Below are positions 36,450-48,597 of a stretch of 64,000 nucleotides of DNA, piece by piece; position 1 is the stretch's first letter, and each line of letters opens with the position of its first letter. The position numbers were made by a program, and so were the translations under genes. Source of the stretch: Cruorifilaria tuberocauda (lineage: Eukaryota > Nematoda > Chromadorea > Rhabditida > Onchocercidae); contig JABVXU010000122.1 of the NCBI GenBank assembly GCA_013365365.1, forward strand, positions 1 to 64,000, written 5' to 3'. The notes beneath the pieces are model-generated. The model was given only the letters and a program-made list of their open reading frames with translations. It was not told the DNA's origin and did no database searches.

Positions 36450-39007
36450 ATGAAAACGTATGTGCTGCGGGTCTGTGGTGCATCTCTTACAATACAACCA
36501 ATTCGGACAAAAATTCGACATAATAGTGCCGAAACTCAGCAGGCCACATCCTCAGCAACTGTAATAGTAAAGAATGATAGGAAAAAGTTCACGGTATGCG
36601 ATAATTTTGTGGAATTCATGGTCCGGAAGCATCAGGAAGAGTTACAACGATTGTCTACGCTTATTAGAGAAGAGGCAATTCAGCGATACAACAGTTATTT
36701 GCAGGTATTGGTATTGTTTTTTCAATCATTTCATTGTTTTTCTTAGCTTGAATCATGTTTGTTTTTAAGAAGACAACGTAAAATAACAATAAGACGGTTA
36801 TTTTATGTTTCTATTGTGTAATTGTTGTTATGTTAGATTGTTTTAACTCCTAAGCTTTCTATTTTTTAGACGCTTCAATATCGAAGCAATATTGTTACGG
36901 GTTTACGTCGAATCTTGGCACGTGATCGTGGTCAATACCTTGTACCTGTAGGTTCAACTGCTTCAGGACTTGCTAGTGGAATATCTGATATCGATTTAGT
37001 TTATTTGTCAACGATTGATGAAAAAGAACGCGATAAACTATTGCGATCACTTACTAAAGAAAGTTTTAGGCGGTATACTTTAAAACAGTTTTTGAACTCA
37101 ACTTTTGCCATTGTTTGCAATAATAATAGATATTATACATTGTAATTACGTTTTACAGTGTTTTTGCACTAGTAGTGAATGCCTAAATATCAGAATTAAT
37201 AATAATGTAACATAATTCCTTTAGTTCGCGATGTGATAAGTAATTTAAATTTGCAATTTTTGACTTTATTTTTGACTTCCTATGAAAAATTTGTTCGCTT
37301 ATTTGCAGAGCATTTATGACAGAAGTGAAAACTAGAATCGAAGAATCCTTTTTGTGTAAAGAGTTTGACTGGTCTCAAACCGATATTATTCACACTGCTC
37401 GGGTACCAATTCTTCATTTACAAACGCAGAAACATATGCATGTTGATATTCAATTTGAAAAATATGCATCAATTAGAAACACCTGCTTTGTCCGATACTG
37501 TGCTCAGGTTTGACTTTCATTTTTTATTTAAAATTCCGGAAGATATTGTACATTGCAATTCCGTTTTGCAGTATTTTTACACTAGCACTGAATACTGAGT
37601 ATGAGAATTAGTAGTGATATAATTCCTTCATCTTGCGATGTGAAGTTTAAATTTGCAAGTTTTGATTGCTAAGAAATATTCAAATCTTTAATGCAAGAAA
37701 GGACTAATATGTAAATTTACATATGTAAATTTACTAAAAGATAAATGTATTTTATTATTCTAATTTTTGCTTCTGATATATCACAGGAATTTGTATCTTT
37801 ACTAAATAATTGAATTTAGTACGATGAACGGGTAGCTTTACTGAACATGTGGGCACAAAAATGGCTTGAATCGCAGAGATTGAAGGATAGCAAGCATGGT
37901 TTATTTTCTACCTATCATGTATTGATGTTGGTTCTACATTTTTTACAGGTACACGGAAGTTTTTTTGTATTAGCAAAACATTGATGTTGATCAGGATCTT
38001 ACTGCCTATACAGCATATTTTTCTCTGATATCAATATCTTTTTTACCAAATTTTTTACATATCTACATGGATCTTTTGGTAAGCTTGCATTTCTAAAAGC
38101 TTAACCCATACTATTGATTACATTGTTTAATATTTCTGTTCTTCTGTGACTGATAGTAAACACGAACAAAATGTATTCCAAAAATATATTCATAGTTTAC
38201 GTGGTAAAGCCTAATCAGTCTTTAGTTTCTTCGTTTGCAGTGTACTGGCTCTTATGGTATTCAACCGGTTTTACCAATTATGTGCAAAAAATTCAAAGGG
38301 AACTTGAAGCCCAACTTACCAATCCAGCGAGTAGCAGTATCTTTATATGGGAAACCTGTATGTCTCTTTTTAATTTTTTTGCTTCATCGTTCGGATTTGG
38401 TTTTCGGTCAAATTTCGTGAATTAATAAATTCTTGAATTAAGAATCCAATTTTTTCCATGATATAATATGAATTTAGAAGGATTTGGATTTTAAAGAAAA
38501 ACAAGAACCAGATGTGGCGGAATTGATATTGCTGTTTGTTAGTCATTACGCAAAATATGATTTCAACCATACCAGTTTCCATTTAAACAATGCTACTGTT
38601 ACCGAAAAAAACCAATTCGGGCAAGCAGATTCGTTTCTTTTTCTGAATAACCTTACGTTAGCACGTTTCTTCTTTCATAATAATGCCGTAGTATTAGCAA
38701 ACATTTAAGTTTTCAAGTTAGTTTTTAGGTTTGTGAAGTACCATTGATTTTGGTATAGACAGTAGTGCAGTGCTTCTTTTTTCATACTTATACATTCAAA
38801 ATTTTCAATTGATACTCATTTTATACTCTTCAAGTTTATTTCAGTAATGAATACGAACAACATCAAGTATCGATATTTGATCCATACGCCTCAAGCACAA
38901 TTTGTCGTGTTAAAGGAGGAGCAGATTTGTTAACAAATGCTTTTCAAATCACCAAAAGAGCTATGCTTGCCGGTCATTGTCTTAATTGGCCGATATCTAT
39001 GAAATAG
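36450..39007 (+). CDS. Non-canonical poly(A) polymerase / terminal uridylyltransferase (GLD-2/MTPAP-like)
   Basis: Exons: 36450-36704, 36870-37072, 37309-37507, 37820-37948, 38241-38357, 38478-38656 and 38845-39007, giving 414 aa. The nucleotidyltransferase core has the G-S signature and first two catalytic aspartates in VGSTASGLASGISDIDLVYL, and the third in HMHVDIQFEKYASIRNT. The poly(A)-polymerase-associated domain follows (NMWAQKWLES, LFSTYHVLMLVLHFLQ, SYGIQPVLP, DVAELILLFVSHYAKYDFNH), and the tail has VSIFDPYASSTICRV. The N-terminus (MKTYVLRVCGASLTIQPIRT) is basic with few acids and could be a mitochondrial presequence, which would favour a mitochondrial poly(A) polymerase. A cytoplasmic TUTase remains possible. 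The donor of exon 6 (38656) was chosen to keep phase and is the weakest join. Introns 2 and 3 contain a duplicated segment, listed separately. Confidence 0.85.
37128..37664 (+). repeat. Duplicated segment in two consecutive introns
   Basis: Copy A (about 37128-37264, intron 2) and copy B (about 37541-37664, intron 3) of the nucleotidyltransferase gene align over about 125-135 bases. Shared blocks include agatatt-tacattg-aatt, tttttgcact/ttttacacta, agaattag/agaatta, ataattcctt and gcgatgtga. The exon between them is single-copy. Confidence 0.8.
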
Positions 39008-41442
39008 AATACCTCATCTGTGGAAATATGTCGCTCAAAAAGAAAATGAAGCTGTTCCAAGAGTCATTTGGAACTTCACACGTCCAAAAGACCAAAAAAG
39101 GACGAAAGAACTTTTGTCACTCAAGAAGTTTGTATTGATAGTTTTTGCGGCGAAACAAATATAATGATGTCGGAAGTACTGCATCTAGTATCATTTTTTC
39201 AATGTACAGTTAGGAAGGAAAATATCATTATGATCGACCATTCTTATTATTCAATAAATACACTTACGGAATACATTTTTTTGTTTCATATCAACGAAAT
39301 TTCTGTCATATTTTAAACTATGGATCTGATTGCTCTCTTCAATGAACGAAACATAGCCCTTAATAACGCAGTTAAATATCTAAGATGGAATCGCTGGTTG
39401 AGAAAACGAAGAATTATTGGTTTACAAATAGGGGAATAGATTTTTCTATTCATTAATTAGAATGAAATACTTTCATCCATAATTTAAACAGAAGGAAAGG
39501 AGAGACTAGGCTATCAAAAATGCATCCTGTACACTGATGAATCATGTATGATATTCAATTAATGTTTTCTAATATCGGCCAAAAATGTTATTTTTTGATA
39601 GCAAAAAATTACTAACAAAATACTTTTAATTTACTTGGTTTACTTGGTGGGAAAGAGTTTCAAGTCAATTAATTTCTCAATCGCTTTTAGAAAGTTCATA
39701 TGCACGAATGAGACTTGATTTCTGTTGATTTGTATTGAATATAATTACTTAAAAATTGGATCAAGAGATTTTCAAGAAAAATTGATTTTGAAGTGCATGT
39801 TAAGAAATCAATGTTATAAATCTTACTAATATGGATCCTTCAGATTTAAGTTTTCAAGTTTTAATTTGTATGTTTAAATATCGATCAAAAATCACTTTGA
39901 CAGAATGTCAAAGTTTCTATTGTTTAGCTCCATTGCGAAAATGATCAAAGGTATGAAAATGCAAGTGGATACGGAAGCAGAACTTTCCTATGCTCAGCTT
40001 AACTTAGCATGGAAAAGTGACTGCTAATGATCAACCGCAGAAATAAGCAGTGACCATTTTTTATGCTTATCTGAGGAGTGATTAGGACTGTTTTTGATGA
40101 ATCGAAATAGTCACTATCTTGTCGTCGTACCTTACAGCCTCAGAAAATTAAATTATTCTAACTTATTAAATCTTAAATTAATGAATTGCTATAGAGGATT
40201 CCTAATTTGAAAAGACATGTAAACCTCCAAAAAAAATTAAGAGATAAGTGGAAAAACAATTGGGATAAAAAGAGAGGAGAAGAGACATTTAGGACATGAT
40301 CTGAACGTGCTGCTGTAATGTAATGAAGAAACAAGCTGCAATTTGTTCCAACCGTTCTTTTCCAATTGTATCTATTTAACAAATTTTCTTTTCTTTCATA
40401 GCAGTCTGCAATTAATTCTTTGCATGTGATTCCTTCTTTCAATTGTTTAAAGAAGAGCAAAATTACCGCTTAAAAAATGTTATAAATCAACCAAACTAGC
40501 TGTCGGTGAAATTTGATCTGAATATCATTTCTAGCTTTGTCGTTCAATGTAGTTGTGGAACAATGCTGAGGAGATATTTATTTTTAAATCACCATTTTTT
40601 AGAGAATAAACTTTCCGTGAGCTATGACATCTATCATATTCAAAAATATTTTCAGAATAAATTATGGGAAAAACCTGAATTTTATAAATGATATTTGTAT
40701 TCAAATCATTTAAGACTAATAACTGTAAAATCCGACGCCAGCATTGTATTAAATTTCTTGGCAATTTATACAAAATGCGTGTTTGCAATCACAGCACGCT
40801 TCATATCCCTATTGTATCAGTCATTTTCAATATTATAGTTCAGAAAGAAAAAGAACCGAAGCAAGTTTTGAAGCTGTTAAAGATGATAGTATCATTTCAT
40901 TTATCACTTTTAGAAAAAAATGTATCATTCATTCATTATACAAAAAGGAAGAAAAAATTAGAAATGAAGATAAAAGATATCGACATATGTCTTCCGATAG
41001 TTCTCATCCCAAATAATTACCATCAATCTATTGTCTTATCATGCCGAACAAATCGGTGATGTGTGGGATGAGGTGATAGATATGGGTCGGAGAAAAGGGT
41101 TTTCAGATGGGAGGAGTAGACATTCCGATCCACGAAGGCCTATTTAAATGGTTTAAGTTTTATGCATGAATGACACAACATGCGTAATCTGATTCATATG
41201 TATATATTTCGTTTAATTCGAACCGAGAAGAATCGTTTCATTATTTTGAGGTATCAGTTAGTAGTTAGTTCATTCCGGAAATTTTACCGAGAATTACTGA
41301 CCAATAAATTCCACAACCTTTTCCTTCTTCACTTGCTATAACTATCTTTCCAGTTCTTATCATTCAAACACGCAGCTTTATTCTCTGGAATCGTTTGGTA
41401 GCGCTATTCAGAACTTCATTCATTTTAATTCCAACGGTGACA
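39008..41442. other. Gene-free stretch upstream of the collagen gene
   Basis: Short frames only, with no motif or exon chain. Collagen promoter elements are presumably near 41100-41440 but none can be identified with confidence. Confidence 0.45.
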
Positions 41443-44400
41443 ATGGAGTCGGATAGTCGTATAAAAGCGTATAAATTTGTTGCCTATTCTGCTGTATCAT
41501 TTTCCATCGTGGCGGTATTATCTGTTGTTATATCGTTACCGATGGTTTACAATTATGTTGCACATGTAAGGCGACAAATGCATCATGAAATTAATTTTTG
41601 CAAGGTAATTTCTTTTAGCATTTGTCAGTAAATTCGAGAACCATCCAAAATAAATGGTTCAAGCTTATTGAATTTAATTACCTAGACGAAATCAAGAGTT
41701 TTTGAGATTTTTCGAAAATGATTCTTCATAAAATAAAATGCAGTACATCAGTGCAATATAGACTGCAATATAGTCTTTTCGAATTTCTCCTATTTTTTTA
41801 TTTTTCTTTTTCTTATATCTCGAAATCACGGTTTCCAAAATGTGTCAAAATGCTTTTAGAAAACTTGTCATAATATTTTTAAAGATCTCTGATGACTATT
41901 TAAACTTGTATCATTTCAAACTTTTCCATCAGTAGTTAAGTATCATTAACATGTATCATTTTAAAACAATCCAATCATTAGCTGCATTTGATTTAAGTGG
42001 CCAACAAGTACTCTTGAACGGTTCATTGAAGCTTCTACAAACACTCTAGCACAATTCAAAATTACATTTTAGCGATGTAACTAACATTAATAATCTATTG
42101 CTTATCATGAAATACAGTTATCAGGAACTTGTCAATCAGAGTATATTTGAGATGATAAAAGATTTCTTTTCTTCACAAAATGACAATGAATGAGGTCATC
42201 GAATTTTATGATCGTAGCCGCAACCGATGATAAAATTTGGGTCAAAAATCGGCATTTGTTCTTGGGACGAAAGCAGAGCAAAGAAGAGATGAAAAAAGGA
42301 TGGATTATGTTTCCATGTGTACCTCACACCATTAACAATTTTCGATGGTTAAGCAATTCTTAGTTCCTCATTTATTATCATTGATCAGCATGAAACTAAA
42401 CTTTACAACTGCTTCACGCAGAAGTCTAGTCAGTTCTCACAATTGCAAATTATAAATTTCTAGATTTTGACAACAACCATCTCTTTTATGAGAATAAGCC
42501 TTCAAATGAAGAAAAGGGGACTTAACAAATATTTGTTGAAATTTTCTTTTAAACTGCATTCTACAGATATTTAAACTTTCTTACGTTTTAGTAAAAATTA
42601 AAATCTCTGTCATTCGATAACTGAAAATTTTCACCTTTTCTTAATAGGAAAAGGGTAACGTTATTCACAAATAATCTCCAACTGAGTACCTTTAACTGAA
42701 GCCGCGATATCTAATCTATTGAAAATTGATTTTTCAATGTACGGATTTTGATTAGATCAAGATCATAAAGTGAAATTATTTATTTAATATTTCAAAACAG
42801 GAGTGAGTCAATCGCTTTCTTTCCCTTTAGACCTCTATTTCATCATCAAGTCTAAAAAGCTTTGACTACTGCGCCTGAACAGAGTAATCACAATTTCAAA
42901 TAAAATTCCTTTATACATTATACTTTTTCTTTACTTAATAATGACACAAATTTTCTGTACAGCCAGGACATAAGATAGTGCACCGAATCGAACATCTGGT
43001 CGCTTTTCCATTAGCTTGCCAATTGTTTCTGCTTCAGTTTTCGCTGTAATAACTGTAGTGCTTCGTGGAGGAAAAAATTATGAAAAGTTAGAACTTAACT
43101 TCTGTGATTATTACACGTCTTTACAATTAATCTACTTGCACTCTGTTTGCTCCATTTGCAAGTAATGCTTGATTAAGCTGCCAATGAAGTGGTCTCCTTT
43201 GACTGAGTAAAACAATGAACTAGATGGCAGATAGTCTGAGAAGAGTTGCTTAATATTTGCCATAAGTATTACTTAATAATGTGAGCGAATCATAGAGGAA
43301 GTCGTCAATGTTATTTCATTTCTCTTCTAATCAACTATTTGATTAATCGGTTGTTTCCTGATGTGTTACGAAGTTATCATGTGTAAATGTATGCGTAATC
43401 ATATATTATATAGAAGTTATCATATATAACTGTTAATATTGGATTTGGCTTTCATTTCAGTCGAAATTATCAATGAATATGGCGGTATAAAATGACGGAA
43501 TTTCAGGGTTCAGCAAATGATATATACACTGAGGTGAATTACATGAAAAATGCGCCTCACAGTTCTGGACCTAATAACAGAACAGCACGACAGTCGGGTT
43601 ATTCTGAGGTGAATCCCGCAGCAAATGTACACTGCGATGGCTGCTGCATTCAGGGGCCACCAGGCCCACCAGGTCCAGCAGGCAAGCCGGGAAAATCCGG
43701 TAAACCGGGCGTACCTGGAAATCCTGGAATGCCAGGCAAACCACCAACTGCTCCCTGTGAACCTATAACACCTCCACCATGTAAGCCATGTCCCCAAGGT
43801 GCGTTTTTTAAAAAGAAGGTTACGATTATTTCCAAGCATGGTGACATAAATTAGCTTTTTAAAGTGATTAAGCAATCCAAAACTTCCTAATACCATTGGA
43901 TGAATATTTTGAATCAATACTTCTAGAAACTCTTTGTTATGTTTTAACCTAGGTGTTTATTGCAATCATTTCTGAGTCTCTAAAACATCATTCTCTCACT
44001 AATAATGCTCATATTTCTAGGACCACCAGGACCGCCAGGACCACCAGGAGCGCCGGGAGATCCCGGAGAAGCTGGAGCACCTGGCCGACCAGGTATTGAT
44101 GCAAGTCCAGGAAGCCCCGGACCACGAGGCCCTCCAGGACCACCAGGTGAACAAGGACCACCAGGACCACCTGGTGAGCCTGGCATACCAGCACAGAGTG
44201 AGCCACTTACACCAGGGGAGCCTGGTGAACCTGGTGATCCGGGACCACCGGGTCCTCCAGGACCACCTGGAGCACCAGGCGCAGATGGAGCTCCAGGACC
44301 AGCGGGACCAAAAGGACCGCCAGGTCAAGATGGACCGCCAGGTGTTGATGGACAACCCGGACCTCCCGGACCAGCTGGACCTCCGGGAACACCAGGAGAA

Positions 44401-44469
44401 AAAGGGATTTGTCCTAAGTACTGTGCTATTGATGGTGGTGTTTTCTTTGAAGACGGTACCAGGAGATGA
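41443..44469 (+). CDS. Cuticle collagen
   Basis: Three exons: 41443-41604, 43507-43798 and 44021-44469, giving 300 aa, the usual size for nematode cuticle collagens. The N-terminal exon encodes the conserved amphipathic/hydrophobic block ([20 protein letters not shown], then [16 protein letters not shown]) ending in NFCK, which splices to [15 protein letters not shown] short Gly-X-Y block follows a DGCC cysteine pair, then a PPCKPCPQ spacer, then the main Gly-X-Y region with one interruption near QSEPLTP. Cysteines near the end ([12 protein letters not shown]) and the tail VFFEDGTRR match a well-known collagen subgroup. Chains trimerise, are secreted by hypodermis and are cross-linked by disulfides and dityrosine. 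No clear RxxR furin site is visible beyond VRRQ. Intron 1 is about 1.9 kb, unusually long for this family. Confidence 0.95.
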
Positions 44470-46835
44470 TTTAGAGAAGTGTAACACATTGTCGCATTCT
44501 CTCCACATATTTGTTCTCTTTAAGATTTAATTATCTTTTCGTCAAATTGCAACTGCAGGGAGTCTTCAAATTTAAAAGTGGTATTTTAAGCAATTTTCTT
44601 TATTCAAAAAAGTGATCACTGACATTGTCTCTTTGCTGGTAAATTGAAATTTTCAATGTTGTTGAAAAATTCATTTTTCGATTATATTTAGCTTACAATC
44701 GATTCATTTCCGATATAACTTTTATTTTCCTTTCTTTCCTTTTTTTGTTGTGCTCTTTGTTAAGAGATGGCTGTTAAAGGGCGACAACATGGAGGTATTA
44801 TTGTTGAAAATTATTGTAATACTGATTGATATAAGTTTACCTTCCCTTCTCATTCATTTGTTTATTGTCTGTCGTATGTAATACTCGTTAGGGTGGAAGT
44901 GAATAGAGCGCAAATGTATTTAGAAAAGTTGCATAAACTTTGATTCATTCTCAATCATTTTAAGATATTAAACCTTAGCTATGCCAATGACTTTCTTTTT
45001 TTTGTGAATAAACATGCCAATACTCAATTTAACTGTAGCACTGCAATCATTTTGCTATCAATTCAAAACTGCTAAAAAATAATTGCAGACTTTACAGTAG
45101 TGTGGTAGCTGTATTCGAAATTACAATTGAATTTTTCAAAAATGAGTAAGATAGCAATATTTCTTCATTTTCCGCTCGATATTAGTAACTTTTTCAGCTC
45201 AAGTCATTGCAGTATAAAGCATGAAAGCATTACATCAGTGAATCAATTAACATTCACTTCAAAATTGATTGAACTTAAACATCTAATGGTAGAACGAGTT
45301 TTTCCATTTGTTTAGTTCTTGTAATTTAAATTTTAAAATTGATGTTAACCAGGGAAAAATTATTCACAAGTATGAAATAGCAGTAGATATTACTGTTTAA
45401 GAATAATTGCCATCAAGGATTCCGAAGATGAATATTTTGATTTCGAGAAAAAGAATCAATGAAGTATTTATCAATTATGTCAACTCTCAATCTGAAAAGA
45501 CCTTATTGCTAATGGTTACAAATTACCAGCAAAGTGGAGCTCAACTTTTAGCACATACTTCCTCAACCTGCCCACGCAATTTTCAATCCGTCATTTCAAT
45601 GCTGTAAATTGCAATTGGAAAATATTAATGAAAAGATTTTTATGTAGCAAATACAGAACTTGTTTAGTGTCGGCTAGCGCTACTATAGTCCTCAGCTCTT
45701 CGGTATTAAGTGTGGTAATGATTTTTATCCGTGCTGGGATTGTTGAGCTCATGAGTGTCATTTTTATCACTACTAGTTCTTTTATCGGCACTGAAATAAA
45801 TAAATGACGTGGGTTGCGCCTTTCACCAACTTGTAATATTTTACAAAGCTAATATGCTTAGGAGAGGTCAATACACTTAATGGTGAAAGGTAATATGAAT
45901 TATAATTGGATTTTTCACCTGCCAAATTATAGAATTATATATTTTAACCTTCGACAAATATCTAATAAGTATGAAATATCTTCCGTGTTTACGAAAGGTG
46001 TTATTAGAATAAATGCAATGTGCGGCCAAGTGTGTATGCGATTGCCGACGACGCATCACGTGGAAAGGTAGAACAGGTGGTATAAGAGAATATTGAAAAA
46101 TAAACAGATGTGGCATGACTTTTGTCTATCACAAAGAGCGTTTATGCAATCTATGCCAGAACTGTTAATGTTTGCATTTGTTCGCTACATCCGAATCAAT
46201 GATTCAACCAATCTATTATTCAATCGATCTATTAAATCAATCATTGATATTTCTTTTGCATTCATCTCTCATAAAATTAATTGATTATTGCGCATTTCAT
46301 GAATTTTTTTCACTGTTAATGAAGTTGTATTTTGAATTTGGAATGTTGGCTCGATAGGTTTTCCTTCATTTTCTGCCTTCTTAATATAAGCAAGTGTAGA
46401 AAATAGTATTGTATGAAATGCGATCTACCACTTATATACTTTCATTCATGGATTCATCATAGGGAGTTACTGAAAATGTCATCTATGTTAGAATTATGCT
46501 GATCTCACAACACATATTACGAAGATTGTATCAGTATTTTAGGACTTAGGCTATTATACTGAATAGCTGCTGGAAAAAAACGAGGAATTATACTTTTCAT
46601 CATTATGATTTCTGCTTGATCCATCACTAAAAGATCTAAGACTACGAAACAAAATGGAATCGCAGCGAAATGTTGAATTGCCACAAGATTCAAATGTAAA
46701 CTTTTTATCAAAAAACTTGAAAATTCTTTAGAACCCCTTTCGTAGACTCAAGAATCTTATCATCATCAAAGCTAAAATAAATTTCTTATCTTAATGAAAT
46801 GTTATTTTATATTGTTTGAGTATTAACAAGGCACA
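44470..46835. other. Gene-free spacer downstream of the collagen gene
   Basis: No supportable exon chain. A minus-strand frame at about 45650-45760 includes a weak retroelement-protease-like phrase (IVALADT), which I do not regard as sufficient for a call. Confidence 0.4.
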
Positions 46836-48211
46836 ATGAGAGATGTCGAAATACCAGATCTTCAGGAAATGCTATCACCAAGTGGATTTAATCTTCGCTT
46901 AACAGTGCCCAAGAAACATTATTCCGTACAACGAAATGATTCACTGCAATTTATCACTACACCTGTTTTCGATAAGGTTACTTTTAATGATTAATTAATT
47001 TTTCTGTCAACTGGGAGTTTAGCCGTGATTGTGGTCACAAGTACAAGCCTCCCGCATTGATCAATTTTTAGTAATTCCAGGCTACGAACTTCGTTCATAT
47101 TCTTTCAATTAAATAAATAACAGTTTTTTTCAATTTAGCGCTTCTTGATACTTGATACTTGATACCTGACATTACTGCTATATTTAGAAAAGTTCCGGTA
47201 TTTCATTGGGGGCGGATTAAACGATGAAAGATTGGATTTTGATTGCCCGAAAATTCGTTTTAGTATGGGTGAAAATTGCTAACATCAGCGTAGTACTATC
47301 AATTTGCAATATCACGTCGTCATTTCCTCATATTTATATTTTCATATACATATCTATATTTCAAATACTGTTTAAATGATTTATCGGAAATTTTGTCAAA
47401 AATCTTTTCTTCTGAAAAAATTAAGAAATAGCCAAATCACTAGTTCGACCATAAGCTGGCATCTCCTAATTTCTGTTGCAGACAATGATGCAGAAGAAGA
47501 CACCAAGCTCACCAGGCACGGTGTTTACTGTCGCCGGCTTATTTGTTGTTGGCATAACACTTGTTCTAAGCGGCATTATTGTCTTATGTCAGGTTTGTGC
47601 TTACATTTATGTTTTGAGTATTAATATCTATTCGGTGCAATGATTTGCTTCAGTAAAAAGATGTTAGGTTGGTACTTACTTACTGTATATGAGTAGTCTA
47701 ACTGCAGTAGTCTTGCGTTATGTAATTGTAATAACCTTTGGGAAATTTTTCATTATTACTTGAAAGAATTACTGAAACTTTTTTCTCTCCTGAAAGTTTG
47801 TAATAAACAAGAATACATCCCAAAATAGGGCTTCCATGTTATCCAAACTATTGAGCCAGTGCTAGCACTTTTCATCATTTATCCAGAATATTTGTTAAGT
47901 ATAACTAAAATTCTATACGAAGTATTTATCATATAGAATATTTGTCAACAAAAATTTATGCAAAGTATTTGTTAAACAAAATTAACAGATATTTGCAGCA
48001 ATCGGAACAACCTTTCCGCATCTGCAGCAGCTTGTTTATTGGCTTTGGTACAGCGATGCTATTGGTCTGTGCGCTGCTTCAACGTAAAAATATCGTCAAA
48101 TTTATTGAGGACCTCAATCAAGACCTGTATTTCTTCTCCATGAGTGATAGCTATATGTGGAAATTGATGTTTGTTAATCGAAGTGAGCTTCCGGAACCTC
48201 ATGAGGGATGA
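46836..48211 (+). CDS. Small two-pass membrane protein of unknown function
   Basis: Exons 46836-46976, 47482-47592 and 47999-48211 join in phase 0, giving 154 aa. I do not recognise the family. Visible features: a hydrophilic N-terminal half of about 55 residues (SPSGFNLRLTVPKKHYSVQR), then a first membrane helix (VFTVAGLFVVGITLVLSGII) ending at the exon 2 boundary. A five-residue turn (QQSEQ) precedes a second helix (SLFIGFGTAMLLVCALLQ), and an acidic and aromatic tail ends PEPHEG. The hairpin has basic residues after the second helix (RKN), consistent with both termini cytoplasmic. The gene ends 387 bases before the next start codon, so the two could form an operon. The reading frame is supported by clean splice sites and by the sharply bounded helices. 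Confidence 0.75.
47012..47075 (+). other. Possible structured element in an intron
   Basis: Within intron 1 of the two-pass protein gene a short GC-richer patch can fold: gggag (47013-47017) with ctccc (47049-47053), enclosing gtga/tcac (47025-47028, 47035-47038). It is followed by aattttta at 47063, which resembles an Sm site. It matches no RNA family I recognise. A chance hairpin is quite possible. Confidence 0.2.
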
Positions 48212-48597
48212 AATTATACTCAATAAATATTGTTCAAAATAAGTACAGTCTTCTTTAGCTAGCGTAATGCATATATTATCACATTTATGTTGCTGTATAA
48301 GCTTTTTTTGATGAAAACTAAATCCATAAGGTTATTTTATCGCTAAATGATTTGAGGAAAGGATAAGCATGGTCGCTATATGGATGACTGCTTATTCTCA
48401 TCAATATTCTTTGATCTCTACTATTCAAATTTCTTCCTGTCATTACCTAGGTCAAATGGTCTGTCATCATTTTCGAATTTGCATGCAAATTTTACTTCAT
48501 TTTATAAAGCGAGCAACTTTATAAAGAGCGTGTTCGTCGAATTTTCATCCAGTGAATTTTTTTAATAATTCAAGCAGTTACACAATAATATTCAGTG

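Noticed and set aside
43510..44508. Several long minus-strand frames rich in Val/Leu, Trp/Ser or Gly/Pro
   Set aside because: They are antisense or out-of-frame images of the collagen Gly-X-Y repeats.
45591..45791. Minus-strand frame with a phrase like a retroelement aspartic protease (IVALADT)
   Set aside because: The expected DTG/DSG is not intact and no flanking pol sequence is found, so the likeness may be chance.
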